Positions 1 through 9,309 of a stretch of DNA of 31,024 nucleotides are shown here, piece by piece. Within the stretch, counting starts at the first letter, position 1, and every line of letters starts with the position of its first letter. The stretch is taken from the NCBI GenBank assembly GCA_021160885.1, contig JAGHBR010000329.1:1-31024 (forward strand), given 5' to 3'. Source of the stretch: Caldisericaceae bacterium (lineage in GTDB: Bacteria > Calditrichota > Calditrichia > Calditrichales > Calditrichaceae). A model generated the notes under the pieces. That model was not told the DNA's origin. It searched no databases and was given only the letters and a program-made list of their open reading frames with translations. Both the position numbers and the translations under genes were made by a program.

Positions 1-44
1 AAATTTGGTTGATTAATAGCCACTTAAGGAAGGAATCATAAATT

Positions 45-893
45 ATGTCCATGATGAGCGCAACAACTACTGGGGCTGATACTGTCGCGCAAAAGGGTGA
101 AAATTTAAGTGAGTGGATTCAACACCATATTCAAAATAGCCATGAATGGCATTTACCAGGTATTCATTTACACCTGCCTCATTTTCATCCCATCCATTTT
201 TTAGGGATGGAAATTGATTTATCCATTACTAATCACGTGGTTATGCTGTGGATTGCTGGTTTAATAGTCATTTCTCTTTTTACTTTAGCTTACAAACGCA
301 AAGGGCTGGCCCCGGTGGGCTTTGGCGCTCTGCTGGAGTGGATTGTCATTTTTATCCGCGATGAAATTGCCATCGCCAATATGGGCGAGGAGCACGGCAA
401 ACGCTTTACGCCGCTTCTGGTTACCTTTTTCTTCTTCATTTTGACTGCTAATTTGATGGGACTGATACCTCTTTTTAGCACTGCTACTGGCAATGTGAAT
501 GTAACGGCGGCATTGGCTATTGTAACACTGTTTTCAACTCAATATTTCGGTATTAAAGAACAAGGGCTCATTGGCTATTACAAAAACCTGGTGCCGCATG
601 GTGTGCCGCTGTATTTATGGCCGCTCATGTTTGTAGTGGAAATTATGGGTATTATTTCCAAACATGTGGCGCTTACTATTCGTCTTTTTGCGAATATGAT
701 TGCCGGGCACATTGTACTGTTTGCTTTTTTGGGTTTGATCATTTTGTTTAAAACATTTTTAGTCTCGCCTGTTTCCGTAGGTTTTGGCGTTTTTGTTTAT
801 TTTTTGGAATTGTTGGTGGCCTTAATTCAGGCTTATATTTTTACAATGCTTTCGGCGTTGTTTATTGGAATGAGTGTAAATCCTGAACACTAA
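45..893 (+). CDS. atpB: F1Fo ATP synthase subunit a
   Basis: This is the membrane stator subunit that forms the two proton half-channels against the c-ring. The 282-residue protein has five to six hydrophobic segments after residue 65. The essential stator arginine is R213 in the stretch IRLFANMIAGH, and Q262 sits in the last helix. Relative to E. coli, the E219/H245 pair is swapped: H222 follows the arginine helix and E255 lies seven residues before Q262. This alternative arrangement is known from other subunit a proteins. The N-terminus is a soluble leader of about 60 residues with nine histidines between 27 and 51. The start is the ATG at 45, behind a strong AAGGAAGGA ribosome site at 26-34; a second in-frame ATG lies at 54. 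It is the first atp gene in the window, and atpE follows after 40 bases. Any atpI or atpZ would lie upstream, outside the window. Confidence 0.97.
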   Translation: MSMMSATTTGADTVAQKGENLSEWIQHHIQNSHEWHLPGIHLHLPHFHPIHFLGMEIDLSITNHVVMLWIAGLIVISLFTLAYKRKGLAPVGFGALLEWIVIFIRDEIAIANMGEEHGKRFTPLLVTFFFFILTANLMGLIPLFSTATGNVNVTAALAIVTLFSTQYFGIKEQGLIGYYKNLVPHGVPLYLWPLMFVVEIMGIISKHVALTIRLFANMIAGHIVLFAFLGLIILFKTFLVSPVSVGFGVFVYFLELLVALIQAYIFTMLSALFIGMSVNPEH

Positions 894-933
894 AATAGAA
901 AACAAGAAACAATAATTTAAGGAGGTTTTACAA

Positions 934-1173
934 ATGGGTGTTTGGTCATATGCATTAGCTTATTTAGCGGCTGGTTTGGGCGCTGGTCTGGTTACCTTTG
1001 GCGCCGGTTTTGGAATTGGTAAAATTGCAGCAGCAGCTATGGATGGAACAGCGCGTCAACCGGAAGCTGGTGGCGCTATTCGTATTACGATGATCATTGC
1101 GGCAGCTATGATTGAAGGTATTGCTTTGTTTGGTGTGGTTGTTTGCTTTTTGTTGGCAAGTATCAAACCATAA
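934..1173 (+). CDS. atpE: F1Fo ATP synthase subunit c
   Basis: This is the proteolipid of the rotating c-ring, a 79-residue hairpin of two hydrophobic helices (about 5-35 and 50-77) joined by the conserved polar loop ARQPEAGG at 40-47. The ion-carrying carboxylate is E61 in the second helix. By alignment with the sodium-type Ilyobacter c subunit, the Gln of the first helix is replaced by I28 and the Ser after the Glu is G62, so the ring probably carries protons rather than sodium. It has the strongest ribosome site of the operon (AAGGAGG at 919-925), as expected for a subunit made in many copies. It lies between atpB and atpF. Confidence 0.97.
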   Translation: MGVWSYALAYLAAGLGAGLVTFGAGFGIGKIAAAAMDGTARQPEAGGAIRITMIIAAAMIEGIALFGVVVCFLLASIKP

Positions 1174-1187
1174 TTGGGGATTGAAAT

Positions 1188-1682
1188 ATGTTAAATTTAG
1201 ATCCCGGGATGATGATCTGGACCTGGATCACTTTCCTGGTTGTGTTGGCCGTACTGTCCAAAGTGGCCTTAAAACCAATTTTGGCTACAATTGAAAATCG
1301 CGAAAAAGCCATTCACGAGGATTTGGAGCAGGCTCAAAAACAGCGGGAAGAGGCTCAACATCTGTTGGAGCAACACCGTAAAATGATGGCCGAGGCCGAA
1401 AGTGAAGCACAACGTCTATTAAAGGAAAGTAGAGAATTGGCTGAGCAAAAGCGGCAGGAACTGCTGTCTCAGGCAAAAGAAGAATCGCAAAAGATTGTTG
1501 AGATGGCTAAAAAGGAAATTGAGCAGGAAAAGGAAAATGCTCTTACTTCCTTAAAGTCTGAGATTGCTGATTTGGCCGTGAATGCAGCCGAGAAGATCAT
1601 CATGCACAATTTAGACAAGGACAAACAGAAAACAATTGTTGACGAGTATATTAAAGGTTTACCAAAGTCAGCAAAAAATTAA
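1188..1682 (+). CDS. atpF: F1Fo ATP synthase subunit b
   Basis: This is the peripheral-stalk subunit that ties the F1 head to subunit a. The 164-residue protein has one membrane helix near its N-terminus (about 8-27), followed by a long charged helix (35-150) rich in Glu, Lys and Gln, the usual coiled-coil dimerisation arm. The start is the ATG at 1188, 15 bases after atpE, with GGGGA at 1176-1180 as the ribosome site. Only one b-type gene is present, so the stalk is presumably a b homodimer rather than b/b-prime. Length and position in the operon are standard. Confidence 0.95.
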   Translation: MLNLDPGMMIWTWITFLVVLAVLSKVALKPILATIENREKAIHEDLEQAQKQREEAQHLLEQHRKMMAEAESEAQRLLKESRELAEQKRQELLSQAKEESQKIVEMAKKEIEQEKENALTSLKSEIADLAVNAAEKIIMHNLDKDKQKTIVDEYIKGLPKSAKN

Positions 1683-1701
1683 ATTTTAAGGAACCAGAGC
1701 A

Positions 1702-2235
1702 TTGAACCGAGTAGCCAAGAGATATAGTAAAGCAATTTTTGAATTAGCGCTGGAAAAAGATTTGCTGGATAAAATTGAGCAGGATTTCGTCTTTTTGGAA
1801 AACCTTTTGACTGAAAGCGAAGAAATGCCTCAATATTTGGCCAATCCATTGATTACTGAGAATAAAAAGATTGAGATGCTTGCCGGGGTTGTTGGCAAAA
1901 AGGTAAGCGAGGTAACATTCAACTTTTTACAATTATTGGCTTCAAAAAGACGCCTGCGCATTTTACCTGCAATTCTGGAAAATTTTCGTCTGATGATGTT
2001 AGAGCACAGGAATATTGTGGAAGGTGAATTGATCAGCGCTGTAGAGCTTGAAGAAAAACAGGTAAATGCCATCAAGCAACATCTTGAAAATATGCTGGGC
2101 AAAAATGTTCAGCTATCGACCAAGATTAAGCCGGATATTTTAGGAGGCTTTGTGGTGCGTGTTCAGGATGTTGTAATTGATAACAGCATTCGTCTGCAGC
2201 TAAGTAAATTGCGTGAAAAACTCATGGCTCGGTAA
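1702..2235 (+). CDS. atpH: F1Fo ATP synthase subunit delta
   Basis: This is the OSCP-like subunit that attaches the peripheral stalk to the top of the alpha/beta hexamer. The 177-residue protein begins MNRVAKRYSKAIFELA, the typical helical N-terminal domain, and ends with the conserved region around GGFVVRVQD and a terminal helix. The start codon appears to be TTG at 1702: no ATG lies nearby in frame, the TTG is nine bases behind AAGGA at 1688-1692, and translation from it gives the family N-terminus exactly. The weak start may lower output of this one-copy subunit (inference). It lies 19 bases after atpF and 22 bases before atpA. Confidence 0.94.
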   Translation: MNRVAKRYSKAIFELALEKDLLDKIEQDFVFLENLLTESEEMPQYLANPLITENKKIEMLAGVVGKKVSEVTFNFLQLLASKRRLRILPAILENFRLMMLEHRNIVEGELISAVELEEKQVNAIKQHLENMLGKNVQLSTKIKPDILGGFVVRVQDVVIDNSIRLQLSKLREKLMAR

Positions 2236-2257
2236 CGTTAAAAAGTGAGGAAATACA

Positions 2258-3778
2258 ATGGGTGATGCGGTTAGACCCGATGAAGTATCTGCTATTTTAA
2301 AGAAACAATTGCAAGATTTTCAAAAAGAAACGGACGTTTATGAAGTTGGCACCGTTCTTCAGGTTGGGGACGGAATTGCACGCATTTATGGTCTGAAGAA
2401 TGTGATGGCTGGCGAACTGATCGAATTCCCTCACGAAGTGATGGGCATGGTGCTTAACCTCGAAGAAGATAATGTCGGCGCCATTTTGTTCGGCGAAGAC
2501 ACGTTGATTAAGGAAGGCGATCAGGTTAAGCGCACCGGTCGCGTGATGGAAGTGCCTGTTGGGGATGAGATGGTGGGTCGGGTTATTAATCCCCTTGGCC
2601 TGCCTTTAGATGGTAAAGGCAAAATTGAAGCTACTGCTTCCATGAGGTTGGAGCGTAAAGCGCCTGGCGTTATTTACCGCCAGCCGGTAAAAGAACCACT
2701 GGCCACTGGTTTAAAAGCCATCGATTCAATGATTCCGATTGGTCGGGGACAACGTGAGTTGATTATTGGTGACCGGCAAACCGGTAAAACGGCTATTGCT
2801 GTAGATACCATCATCAACCAAAAGGGAAAAGACGTTATCTGTATTTACGTTGCAATTGGACAGAAGGCTTCTACAGTTGCCAAAGTGGTTAAAACACTTG
2901 AAGAATTTGGCGCAATGGAACATACCATTGTGGTTGCTGCCAATGCAAGTGAACCGGCGCCGTTGCAGTACATTGCACCTTACGCCGGCGCGACAATTGG
3001 CGAATATTTCCGTGACAGCGGACGGCATGCCCTGGTGGTTTATGATGACCTTACCAAACACGCCTGGGCCTATCGTCAGGTTTCCTTGTTGTTGCGTCGT
3101 CCGCCTGGCCGCGAAGCTTACCCCGGTGACATTTTTTATCTGCATTCCCGTTTGCTGGAACGCGCTGCCAAAATGAGCGATGATCGAGGAGGCGGTTCAT
3201 TAACTGCTTTGCCGATTATTGAAACCCAGGCAGGCGATGTTTCGGCTTACATTCCGACCAATGTGATTTCGATTACCGATGGCCAGATATTCCTGGAATC
3301 GGGACTCTTCTATTCCGGTGTACGTCCGGCTATTAATGTAGGTATTTCGGTTTCACGTGTTGGTGGTAATGCGCAAATTAAAGCTATGAAGCAGGTCGCC
3401 GGTCGTTTGCGTCTGGACCTGGCTCAATATCGTGAAATGGAAGCTTTTGCCAAATTCGGTTCCGATTTGGATGAAGCCACTCAACAGCAGTTGCGTCGTG
3501 GTGAGCGTCTGGTGGAAATTCTGAAACAGGATCAATACAAACCGGTATCGTTTGAAAAGCAGATCGCTATTATTTATGCAGGTACTAACGGCTTTCTCGA
3601 TAAATTACCGGTCGGCGTTTTAAAACGATTCGAAGCCGAATTTATCGAATATCTGGAAATGAAACACCCTGAGCTGTTAACGGAAGTGGCAGAAAAGAAA
3701 GTTTTGACCGACGAATGGCGTGAAAAGATGAATCAGGTTCTGGAAACTTTTATTGCTAATTTTAAGGTTGAGGAATAA
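2258..3778 (+). CDS. atpA: F1Fo ATP synthase subunit alpha
   Basis: This is the regulatory nucleotide-binding subunit of the alpha3beta3 head. It is 506 residues long, the family norm. The N-terminal beta-barrel domain spans about 25-95. The Walker A loop GDRQTGKT is at 171-178, and the alpha/beta signature (PAIN...SVSR) at 357-367 includes R367, the arginine finger that reaches into the beta active site. The C-terminal helical domain follows from about 380. The start is the ATG at 2258, behind a GTGAGGA ribosome site. No truncation or missing catalytic residue is seen. The stop is separated from atpG by two bases, so the two are probably translationally coupled. Confidence 0.98.
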   Translation: MGDAVRPDEVSAILKKQLQDFQKETDVYEVGTVLQVGDGIARIYGLKNVMAGELIEFPHEVMGMVLNLEEDNVGAILFGEDTLIKEGDQVKRTGRVMEVPVGDEMVGRVINPLGLPLDGKGKIEATASMRLERKAPGVIYRQPVKEPLATGLKAIDSMIPIGRGQRELIIGDRQTGKTAIAVDTIINQKGKDVICIYVAIGQKASTVAKVVKTLEEFGAMEHTIVVAANASEPAPLQYIAPYAGATIGEYFRDSGRHALVVYDDLTKHAWAYRQVSLLLRRPPGREAYPGDIFYLHSRLLERAAKMSDDRGGGSLTALPIIETQAGDVSAYIPTNVISITDGQIFLESGLFYSGVRPAINVGISVSRVGGNAQIKAMKQVAGRLRLDLAQYREMEAFAKFGSDLDEATQQQLRRGERLVEILKQDQYKPVSFEKQIAIIYAGTNGFLDKLPVGVLKRFEAEFIEYLEMKHPELLTEVAEKKVLTDEWREKMNQVLETFIANFKVEE

Positions 3779-3780
3779 TA

Positions 3781-4650
3781 ATGGCCAACCTGCGCGAAAT
3801 TCGAAAAAGAATTGACAGTGTTCGCAGTACGCAGCAAATTACCAAAGCCATGAAAATGGTAGCTGCGGCCAAATTGCGTAAAGCCCAGGAAAACATCTTA
3901 GCCTTTCGACCTTACTCATACGAATTACGGGAGTTAATTGCGCATTTGACCGCCTTAATCGGCTACACTGCTGAAATTCCTTTGATGGTTAAACGACCCG
4001 TTCAAAAAGTTTTGTTGGTGGTGGTTACGGCTGATCGGGGCTTGTGCGGCGCTTTTAACCACAATATCATCCGGCGAGCATATGAACGTGTGCAGGAATA
4101 TCCTGAAACAGAAGTCGAGCTTTTCCTAGTTGGGCGTAAGGGGCTGGAATTCTTCAAGAGACGTCCGGTAACGATTAATACAACTAAAATTAATTTCTTT
4201 AATGATCTGAATTTTAACGATGCTGTTGAAATCACAAACACTATTTTAAATCTTTACCAAAATCAGTATTTTGATCGAGTGGAATTCATCTACAACGAAT
4301 TTAAATCTGCTGTGCAGCAAAATGTGATTGTGGAACAGTTCTTGCCTTTTGTGCCGGACGAAGAGTTGGTTAAGAGCCCGGAACAGGTCGATTTCTTATA
4401 TGAACCGGATAAACAAACCATATTGAATGAGGTCATTCCTCGACATTTACGTGTTCAAACCTGGCGCATTTTATTAGAAAGTAATGCCGCGGAACAGGGA
4501 GCGCGAATGACGGCTATGGAAAATGCAACCGATAATGCAGAAGAAATGGTACATCAATTAACCATATTCTACAACAGGTCGCGTCAGGCTGCCATTACAA
4601 CCGAAATTTCCGAGATTGTAAGTGGCGCAGAAGCGTTGAAGGAAAGTTAA
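3781..4650 (+). CDS. atpG: F1Fo ATP synthase subunit gamma
   Basis: This is the central rotor shaft that turns inside the alpha3beta3 head and joins it to the c-ring. The 289-residue protein has the two conserved terminal helices that form the coiled coil: the N-terminus ANLREIRKRIDSVRSTQQIT with KAMKMVAAAKLRKAQ after it, and the C-terminus around AMENATDNAEEM through TTEISEIVSGAEAL. The Rossmann-like middle includes the typical DRGLCGAFN stretch at about 82-90. It starts two bases after atpA and stops 34 bases before atpD. Length and ends are normal for the family. Confidence 0.97.
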   Translation: MANLREIRKRIDSVRSTQQITKAMKMVAAAKLRKAQENILAFRPYSYELRELIAHLTALIGYTAEIPLMVKRPVQKVLLVVVTADRGLCGAFNHNIIRRAYERVQEYPETEVELFLVGRKGLEFFKRRPVTINTTKINFFNDLNFNDAVEITNTILNLYQNQYFDRVEFIYNEFKSAVQQNVIVEQFLPFVPDEELVKSPEQVDFLYEPDKQTILNEVIPRHLRVQTWRILLESNAAEQGARMTAMENATDNAEEMVHQLTIFYNRSRQAAITTEISEIVSGAEALKES

Positions 4651-4684
4651 AAAAATAAGCGAAATTCAAATTTAGGAAAACGTT

Positions 4685-6082
4685 ATGAATAAAGGTAGAA
4701 TTCGACAAATCATTGGCCCGGTTATTGACGTTGAATTCAAGGAAGGTGAACTTCCGCAGATTTACAATGCATTAAAAATTACCCGTCAAGATGGTAGTAC
4801 ACTGATTACTGAAGTACACCAGCACCTTGGCGAAAACATGGTGCGTTCGGTTGCCATGGATTCCACCGATGGTTTAACCAGGGATATGGAAGTTATTGAT
4901 ACAGGTGAGCCCATTTCCGTACCAGTCGGTCCGGAAACCTTAGGTCGATTAATTAACGTGATCGGTGAACCTATCGATGAGCAAGGAGAAATTGCAACCG
5001 CCAAGCGATACCCGATTCATCGGCCGGCTCCTGCCATGGAAGAATTGAGTACTTCTGAAGAAGTGTTAGAAACAGGTATTAAGGTTATTGATTTATTAGA
5101 GCCCTATTCCAAAGGGGGAAAAACGGGCTTGTTCGGTGGAGCCGGTGTGGGGAAAACGGTTTTGATTATGGAGCTGATTCGAAATATTGCTACAGAACAC
5201 GGCGGATTCTCCGTTTTTTCCGGCGTAGGTGAAAGAACGCGTGAAGGAAACGATCTCTGGTTGGAAATGAAGGAATCCGGCGTACTTGCTAAAACAGCCC
5301 TGGTGTTTGGTCAGATGAACGAACCTCCTGGCGCACGTCAGCGTGTGGGCTTAACCGGTTTAACCATTGCCGAATACTTCCGTGATGAAGAAGGTAAAGA
5401 CGTTCTTTTATTTATTGATAATATTTTCCGTTTTACGCAGGCAGGTTCTGAGGTTTCCGCTCTGTTAGGACGCATGCCGTCTGCAGTAGGTTATCAGCCA
5501 ACACTGGCCACTGAGATGGGCGAATTACAGGAACGAATCACCTCTACAAAAAAAGGATCGATCACCTCGGTTCAGGCTATTTACGTGCCTGCTGATGACT
5601 TAACTGACCCTGCGCCTGCCACTACCTTCTCGCACCTTGATGCGACCACTGTTTTATCACGTCAGATTGCAGAGTTGGGAATTTATCCGGCGGTTGATCC
5701 TCTGGATTCCACCTCGCGAATTTTGGACCCAAGGATTGTGGGCGAAGAACATTACTATGTTGCCAAATCGGTGCAGGAAATTTTACAAAAATACAAAGAT
5801 TTGCAGGACATTATTGCTATTTTGGGTATGGATGAATTGAGCGAAGAAGATAAGTTAACCGTGGCCCGTGCGCGAAAAATTCAGAAGTTCCTGTCGCAAC
5901 CATTTTTTGTTGCTGAACAGTTTACCGGTGTTCAGGGAAGATATGTTCCACTTGAAGAAACCATTCGGGGGTTTAAAGGCCTGATTGAAGGGGAATATGA
6001 TCATATTCCTGAACAGGCTTTCTATATGGTTGGAACAATTGACGAAGTCCTTGAAAACTATGAAAAAATGAAGCAACAATAA
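4685..6082 (+). CDS. atpD: F1Fo ATP synthase subunit beta
   Basis: This is the catalytic subunit that makes or hydrolyses ATP. The 465-residue protein carries the Walker A loop GGAGVGKT at 151-158, the catalytic glutamate E183 in GERTREG, and an unaltered DELSEED lever motif at 383-389 that contacts gamma. The N-terminal barrel (5-75) and the C-terminal helical domain are complete. The start is the ATG at 4685; the upstream TTAGGAAAA at 4672-4680 supplies a modest ribosome site. All catalytic residues are present, so the enzyme should be active. atpC follows after 20 bases. Confidence 0.98.
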   Translation: MNKGRIRQIIGPVIDVEFKEGELPQIYNALKITRQDGSTLITEVHQHLGENMVRSVAMDSTDGLTRDMEVIDTGEPISVPVGPETLGRLINVIGEPIDEQGEIATAKRYPIHRPAPAMEELSTSEEVLETGIKVIDLLEPYSKGGKTGLFGGAGVGKTVLIMELIRNIATEHGGFSVFSGVGERTREGNDLWLEMKESGVLAKTALVFGQMNEPPGARQRVGLTGLTIAEYFRDEEGKDVLLFIDNIFRFTQAGSEVSALLGRMPSAVGYQPTLATEMGELQERITSTKKGSITSVQAIYVPADDLTDPAPATTFSHLDATTVLSRQIAELGIYPAVDPLDSTSRILDPRIVGEEHYYVAKSVQEILQKYKDLQDIIAILGMDELSEEDKLTVARARKIQKFLSQPFFVAEQFTGVQGRYVPLEETIRGFKGLIEGEYDHIPEQAFYMVGTIDEVLENYEKMKQQ

Positions 6083-6102
6083 TAGACAAAAGGAAACTGT
6101 TA

Positions 6103-6510
6103 ATGGCAACGGAATTTGAACTTGTAATAGTGACTCCATTTGGTGAAGTATTTCGGGGAGAGGTGCGCAGTTGCACACTCCCCGGATTTGATGGTTTATT
6201 CCAGGTTTTGCCAAATCACGCAAGTCTGGTTTCTCTTCTGGAAATCGGCCCTTTAAAATTTGAACACAAAGATGGAAAAATTCGCTATATGGCATTAAAT
6301 GGCGGTTATTGTGAAGTTAAAGACAATTCATTAAAAATAATGGCCGAAAGCGCAGAATTTGCCGAAGAGATAGATGTTGAACGCGCCCTTTCTGCCAAGC
6401 AACGAGCTGAGCAGAGGCTCCGCAGCAAACACGCCGATATTGACATTCCTCGTGCTAAACTTGCTTTAGCTAAAGCGCTAAACCGAATAAAAATTGCTCA
6501 ATTAAGGTAA
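6103..6510 (+). CDS. atpC: F1Fo ATP synthase subunit epsilon
   Basis: This is the small rotor subunit at the foot of gamma that also restrains ATP hydrolysis. The 135-residue protein has the N-terminal ten-strand beta sandwich (about 3-85, with the typical LPGFDGLFQVLPNHASL stretch at 27-43) and a C-terminal pair of helices (about 90-135) rich in Arg, Lys and Ala. It keeps the full C-terminal helix length, so epsilon inhibition is possible. It closes the atp operon. No hairpin terminator is visible in the 165 bases after it. Confidence 0.95.
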   Translation: MATEFELVIVTPFGEVFRGEVRSCTLPGFDGLFQVLPNHASLVSLLEIGPLKFEHKDGKIRYMALNGGYCEVKDNSLKIMAESAEFAEEIDVERALSAKQRAEQRLRSKHADIDIPRAKLALAKALNRIKIAQLR

Positions 6511-6605
6511 ATTTTTCTATTAAAGAATTTTAATTTAAATTCGATTATATACGGCAGCCAAAAATAAAAAATGGTAAAATTTAATTTGGAAAAATTTTAT
6601 TTTTC

Positions 6606-6635
6606 TTGCATGAGCCGTAAATAATTGTAAATTTA
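6606..6635 (+). promoter_or_regulatory. Possible promoter for the TPR/ExbBD/AgmX operon
   Basis: The sequence holds TTGCAT at 6606-6611, a 16-base spacer, and TAAATTTA at 6628-6635, close to the Bacteroidetes-type TAnnTTTG box. It lies in the 165-base gap after atpC, about 40 bases before the next start. The match is weaker than at other sites in the window, and read-through from the atp operon is an alternative because no terminator is visible in the gap. Confidence 0.35.
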
Positions 6636-6675
6636 GTCTGTCAGGCTAATACAGAATTTAAGGTTAGGTTTTCTT

Positions 6676-9309
6676 ATGATACGTAAAAACCAAATCCTCG
6701 TGTTTAGCGCTTTCATTCTTATATTCGCTGCAAATCTTTTTTCTCAGGAACAAACGATTCCTCACTCCAAGGAAGAGATGTTATATCGTTCCGCACTCAA
6801 GCATTATGTCGATAAGCTAATCACCAAATTAAGTGTCAGCTCACTGGGGCAGGAAAGGTTTTTGGTACAACAAATCCGTATGTTGAATGAAGAAATTAAG
6901 GCGCGCGTCTCTGGAATTAAAAATTACCGAAAATCTTATTTTGAATTGCTTCAACAAAGATTGGCTGAAGTAAAAGCGCTTAAAAGACGATTAAAACCTT
7001 ATAATTCGGCAAGATTGAATGAATTTTTAGAACGCGTTGAAAATACCATTAATGAAACGATTGTCATGGGAAAAGTTGACTTTCAGCGGCAAAAGGCTAT
7101 CGAAGACGCAATCCAATTATTATATGTTGCCGAAGAAATGATCAAAATGGATCCCAATGCCAAAATAGAAAGCGATCGTGAATTTACTCAGGATTTACAA
7201 AAAACTGAACAAAAATTAACAAAAAAATCGCTTGCTACATTAGGATATGAGGATTATCAAAAAGCCAGCCCGGCAAATGTCCAGATTACTGTTTTTGATT
7301 TTTACAAAGAATGGGAGCTAACGGAGCGAGTTAATTATGAATTGCGCTGGACTGATGTTCTTATTATTAAAAAGAGATTAATAAAAGAAGGAAGCTCACT
7401 TGAACGGGAAAGGATGTTTAAGCGTGAGTTGCGGCAAGCGGCAGAAGCCTTTAACTTTGGTCTTTATGAACTGGCTGAACGTTCTTTTAGTGAGATTTTA
7501 GAGCGCTATACATTTATCGGAAAATTAGATGATTGTCGTTATTATAAAGGTCTTTCCAATTTTTTGCTGGAACGTTATCCGGCAGCTAGTAAAGATTTTG
7601 AAATATTGCTGCGCGATTATCCAAATTCAAGTTTTGTGCCATTGGCCTATAAATATCTGATATTGATCGAGAATGAATTTGAAAATTATGACAAAGTCAT
7701 CGATTATTACAATAAATTTACCTTAACTGGCGTTCAGGGCAGCCAGGTTTATGATGAAGTTACCTTTATGGCTGCTGCCGCTGCCTTAAAAGCCCATAAA
7801 TATGATGTTGCCCTCGGATTTCTAAATCGAATTGGAAAGTCTTCCCCCTATTATCCACAGGCCCTTTATTTATCGTCCGAAGCTTATGTTGGAGTTGGTA
7901 ACTTTGCAGAAGCGGAAAGGATTTTGAAAGACCTGGCCTTTAATTATCATTTGACACCTGATTTTCATGACAAAGTTTTGTTAAAACTCGGTTTTATCGA
8001 ATATGAGTTAGGTAATTATCGTAATGCTATCAACTTTTTTGACCTGATATCTCAAACCTTTTCCCAATATGATCGTGTGCTATTAGGTTATGCCTGGGCA
8101 TATTTTAAATTAGAAATGAATAAACCAGATTTTGAACAAAAAGATTTTTCTCAGGTACGCCAATACCTTGAAGTGTTAATCGATACGTTTTACGGCTCCG
8201 ATTATCTATTGGAAGCCAGAACTCTGCTTGCCTACATTCATCAGCAACAAAATGAGGTTGACGAAGCTTTAAGGAATTACAGATATGTGTTCGAGGCCAG
8301 GGATGTAAAAGAATTATCCGATGAAATTAATGAAGAGACCCGTGTTCTGGAAAAATACATCGATTTGGCCAAAAAAATAGAGGAAAAAGGGCTGGCTAAA
8401 GAAAGGCCGGAATTATTTACCAGGGCATATAAATTACGAACTAAGTTGTATAAACCATACCTAAGGTTCCGGTACCTCGATTTAAGCTCGAACGGCTTTG
8501 CTGTTCAAAGCGAAATGGAGCGTTTGCAGGCTCAGTTAAAAGAGTTACAAAAATTAAAAGAATTAGCAAAAGAAAGGCAGCGAAAGGACTTGTTGAAAAA
8601 GATTGAGCGCATGGAACTGAGAATCTATCAGGCAATGAATAATATTAGGATTGAAAGATCGCCTGAAGTGCTCGGTGTTAATTATTTCGATATTCACCCT
8701 CTTGCCAGAAAAGAAAGCGTCATTGAGTATCGAAATCAAGAAATCCTAAAAATGCGTCAGGAATTGCGGCAACAAAGGCAAGATATCATAAAAAGGTTAA
8801 GCCAATTGGATATTCAGATTAATCAGGCGCAAAAAGAAAAGAATTACCGTAAATTAGTGGCTTTAGAATTGAGCAAAGAACGATTCCAGGATTTGTTAAA
8901 TAAAATAGATTTTCTTGAAACGCAATCTTACACCTCAGATCTAATGCAAAGTACTATCAATTTAAACCGCTGGAGTGATTTTGGCGCTTTTGGCCTGACC
9001 ACGGTTAAGTTCAATGTCAAAACAATGACCACTAAACAAATTGAAGAAATGCAGAAAAAGATAGAAGCAATCAATAAATTCTTGCAATTAAGAAGGCAGA
9101 ATGTTGAGCACAAAATTCGTCAAATTAACGATGCCATTGTAGTAATGACACGTAAGGTTCGTCAACAGGAAAGACTTAGAAAACGGGAAGAGTTGATGAA
9201 ACAATTCGAAGAGAGTTATTTCGATACGCACGATACTGAAATTCAATACGAAGAAGAACCAGAAATGCCACAAAAGTCTCAGGAATCAAAAGTGGATGAG
9301 AAGAAATAA
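6676..9309 (+). CDS. Exported TPR and coiled-coil protein (877 aa)
   Basis: This is a large periplasmic or outer-membrane-associated scaffold candidate of unknown exact function. Residues 1-23 form a signal peptide (MIRKNQ, hydrophobic core, then NLFS before QEQ). A helical region spans about 32-185. Degenerate tetratricopeptide-type repeats run from about 250 to 600, for example around residues 250-345 (paired helices with Tyr/Ala positions and NSSF after a short turn), resembling TPR families such as those in BamD/YbgF. The last third (about 620-860) is strongly charged coiled coil, and the tail is hydrophilic. It starts at the ATG at 6676 behind TAAGGTTAGG. It opens a same-strand series with a second TPR protein and ExbB/ExbD/AgmX-like genes, so a structural role in that complex is the natural inference. 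No enzymatic motif was seen. Confidence 0.85.
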   Translation: MIRKNQILVFSAFILIFAANLFSQEQTIPHSKEEMLYRSALKHYVDKLITKLSVSSLGQERFLVQQIRMLNEEIKARVSGIKNYRKSYFELLQQRLAEVKALKRRLKPYNSARLNEFLERVENTINETIVMGKVDFQRQKAIEDAIQLLYVAEEMIKMDPNAKIESDREFTQDLQKTEQKLTKKSLATLGYEDYQKASPANVQITVFDFYKEWELTERVNYELRWTDVLIIKKRLIKEGSSLERERMFKRELRQAAEAFNFGLYELAERSFSEILERYTFIGKLDDCRYYKGLSNFLLERYPAASKDFEILLRDYPNSSFVPLAYKYLILIENEFENYDKVIDYYNKFTLTGVQGSQVYDEVTFMAAAAALKAHKYDVALGFLNRIGKSSPYYPQALYLSSEAYVGVGNFAEAERILKDLAFNYHLTPDFHDKVLLKLGFIEYELGNYRNAINFFDLISQTFSQYDRVLLGYAWAYFKLEMNKPDFEQKDFSQVRQYLEVLIDTFYGSDYLLEARTLLAYIHQQQNEVDEALRNYRYVFEARDVKELSDEINEETRVLEKYIDLAKKIEEKGLAKERPELFTRAYKLRTKLYKPYLRFRYLDLSSNGFAVQSEMERLQAQLKELQKLKELAKERQRKDLLKKIERMELRIYQAMNNIRIERSPEVLGVNYFDIHPLARKESVIEYRNQEILKMRQELRQQRQDIIKRLSQLDIQINQAQKEKNYRKLVALELSKERFQDLLNKIDFLETQSYTSDLMQSTINLNRWSDFGAFGLTTVKFNVKTMTTKQIEEMQKKIEAINKFLQLRRQNVEHKIRQINDAIVVMTRKVRQQERLRKREELMKQFEESYFDTHDTEIQYEEEPEMPQKSQESKVDEKK

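Noticed and set aside
1..12. AAA TTT GGT TGA as the last codons of an upstream gene (for example atpI)
   Set aside because: Only four codons are visible, too short to support a gene call.
2726..3176. Open frames on both strands inside atpA
   Set aside because: Both overlap the catalytic core of atpA completely and have no independent evidence.
5855..6295. Minus-strand open frame of 146 codons across the atpD/atpC junction
   Set aside because: It lies entirely antisense to two well-conserved ATP synthase genes, has no ribosome site, and its product shows no family features.
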